Of a DNA stretch of 8,547 bases, positions 8,161 through 8,547 are shown in pieces (position 1 is the first letter of the stretch; every line of letters begins with the position of its first letter). The stretch comes from Alphaproteobacteria bacterium. GTDB taxonomy: Bacteria; Pseudomonadota; Alphaproteobacteria; Micropepsales; Micropepsaceae. The notes below the pieces were generated by a model. It had not been told where the DNA came from and searched no databases. It was given only the letters and a program-made list of their open reading frames with translations. The stretch covers positions 35,831 through 44,377 of the forward strand of contig DMER01000225.1 of NCBI GenBank assembly GCA_003451645.1, given 5' to 3'. Both the position numbers and the translations under genes were made by a program.

Positions 8161-8547
8161 CTACCTTTGGCATTCTGGGCAATGATAGCTCGACCGGCCG
8201 GATTGCACCGTGCGAACCAGGGTGCCGGTGCAGCCCCGGTGTGAGCAGGGCTCCCCCGCGCGATCATAGACACGAAAGCTATGCTGGAAATACCCCAGAT
8301 TGCCATCCGCCGAACGATAGTCCCGCAAGGTCGAGCCGCCCGCCGCAATCGCCTCCGCAAGGACCACTTTGATCTCTTTGACCAGCCGCTGCAGCTCAGG
8401 CGGGGTGATCGCGGCGCAAATGCGCTCCGGCGAAATGCGCGCGCGGTGCAGCGCCTCGCAGACATAGATATTGCCGAGGCCTGCGACAAGGGTCTGATCC
8501 AGCAAGGCCGCTTTGACTGGCGCGCGTTTGGCCGTAAAAGCTTTTAC
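8161..8547 (-). CDS. mutM: Formamidopyrimidine-DNA glycosylase, C-terminal part (5' end outside window)
   Basis: Bifunctional glycosylase/AP lyase that removes 8-oxoguanine and formamidopyrimidines from DNA. The frame is open from the window edge to TAG at 8161, covering 128 residues of the C-terminal domain. The helix-two-turn-helix region shows [20 protein letters not shown], with the conserved Asn of [23 protein letters not shown] follows. The C-terminal zinc finger is complete: EPCSHRGC and YHCPECQR provide the four cysteines in a C-x4-C ... C-x2-C arrangement, with the SGRSSYHC stretch before the second pair. The N-terminal catalytic Pro-Glu and the lesion-recognition domain lie outside the window. 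The gene ends in Gln-Arg directly after the finger, as usual. Confidence 0.97.
   Translation of the reverse strand, partial: VKAFTAKRAPVKAALLDQTLVAGLGNIYVCEALHRARISPERICAAITPPELQRLVKEIKVVLAEAIAAGGSTLRDYRSADGNLGYFQHSFRVYDRAGEPCSHRGCTGTLVRTVQSGRSSYHCPECQR

Overview
This window is a piece of an alphaproteobacterial chromosome around the replication-initiation genes. Every gene I can support lies on the minus strand. Read in the direction of transcription (high to low coordinates) the order is mutM (3' part), enoyl-CoA hydratase, rpsT, a small rhodanese-domain gene, dnaA, dnaN, recF, gyrB (5' part). The protein sequences, the moderately high GC, and the linkage of mutM, a crotonase and rpsT to dnaA-dnaN-recF-gyrB suggest an alphaproteobacterium, perhaps Rhodobacterales or a stalked/budding relative. 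I cannot place the genus by reading alone.

Layout. 8161-8547 is the C-terminal part of the formamidopyrimidine-DNA glycosylase gene, with its zinc finger. 7303-8079 is a mitochondrial-type short-chain enoyl-CoA hydratase. 6952-7224 is ribosomal protein S20, preceded by a clear sigma70-type promoter (TTGACG, 17 bp, TATAAC). 6410-6951 is a non-coding stretch rich in inverted repeats and GANTC sites. 5981-6409 is a single-domain rhodanese. 4220-5692 is dnaA, followed by a convincing intrinsic terminator and then a separate dnaN promoter with a perfect TATAAT. dnaN (2828-3946), recF (1556-2788) and gyrB (1-1559, cut by the window edge) look like one operon: the dnaN-recF gap is 39 nt, and recF and gyrB share an ATGA stop/start overlap.

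How the genes work together. DnaA starts replication, DnaN is the polymerase clamp, RecF helps load RecA at stalled or gapped forks, and GyrB is the ATPase subunit of gyrase. MutM removes oxidised guanine from DNA. S20, the hydratase and the rhodanese are housekeeping genes with no direct replication role.

I found no mobile element, CRISPR array, tRNA or rRNA, and no clearly new multi-gene system. The most interesting signal is regulatory. GANTC, the site methylated by the cell-cycle methyltransferase CcrM in many alphaproteobacteria, occurs 14 times by my manual scan. Seven of these fall in the roughly 14% of the window that is non-coding. Two flank the dnaN promoter, one lies in the dnaA upstream region, three form a cluster within 61 bp around a palindrome between rpsT and the rhodanese gene, and one touches the rpsT start. 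No cluster of consensus DnaA boxes is visible, so an origin is not demonstrated here.
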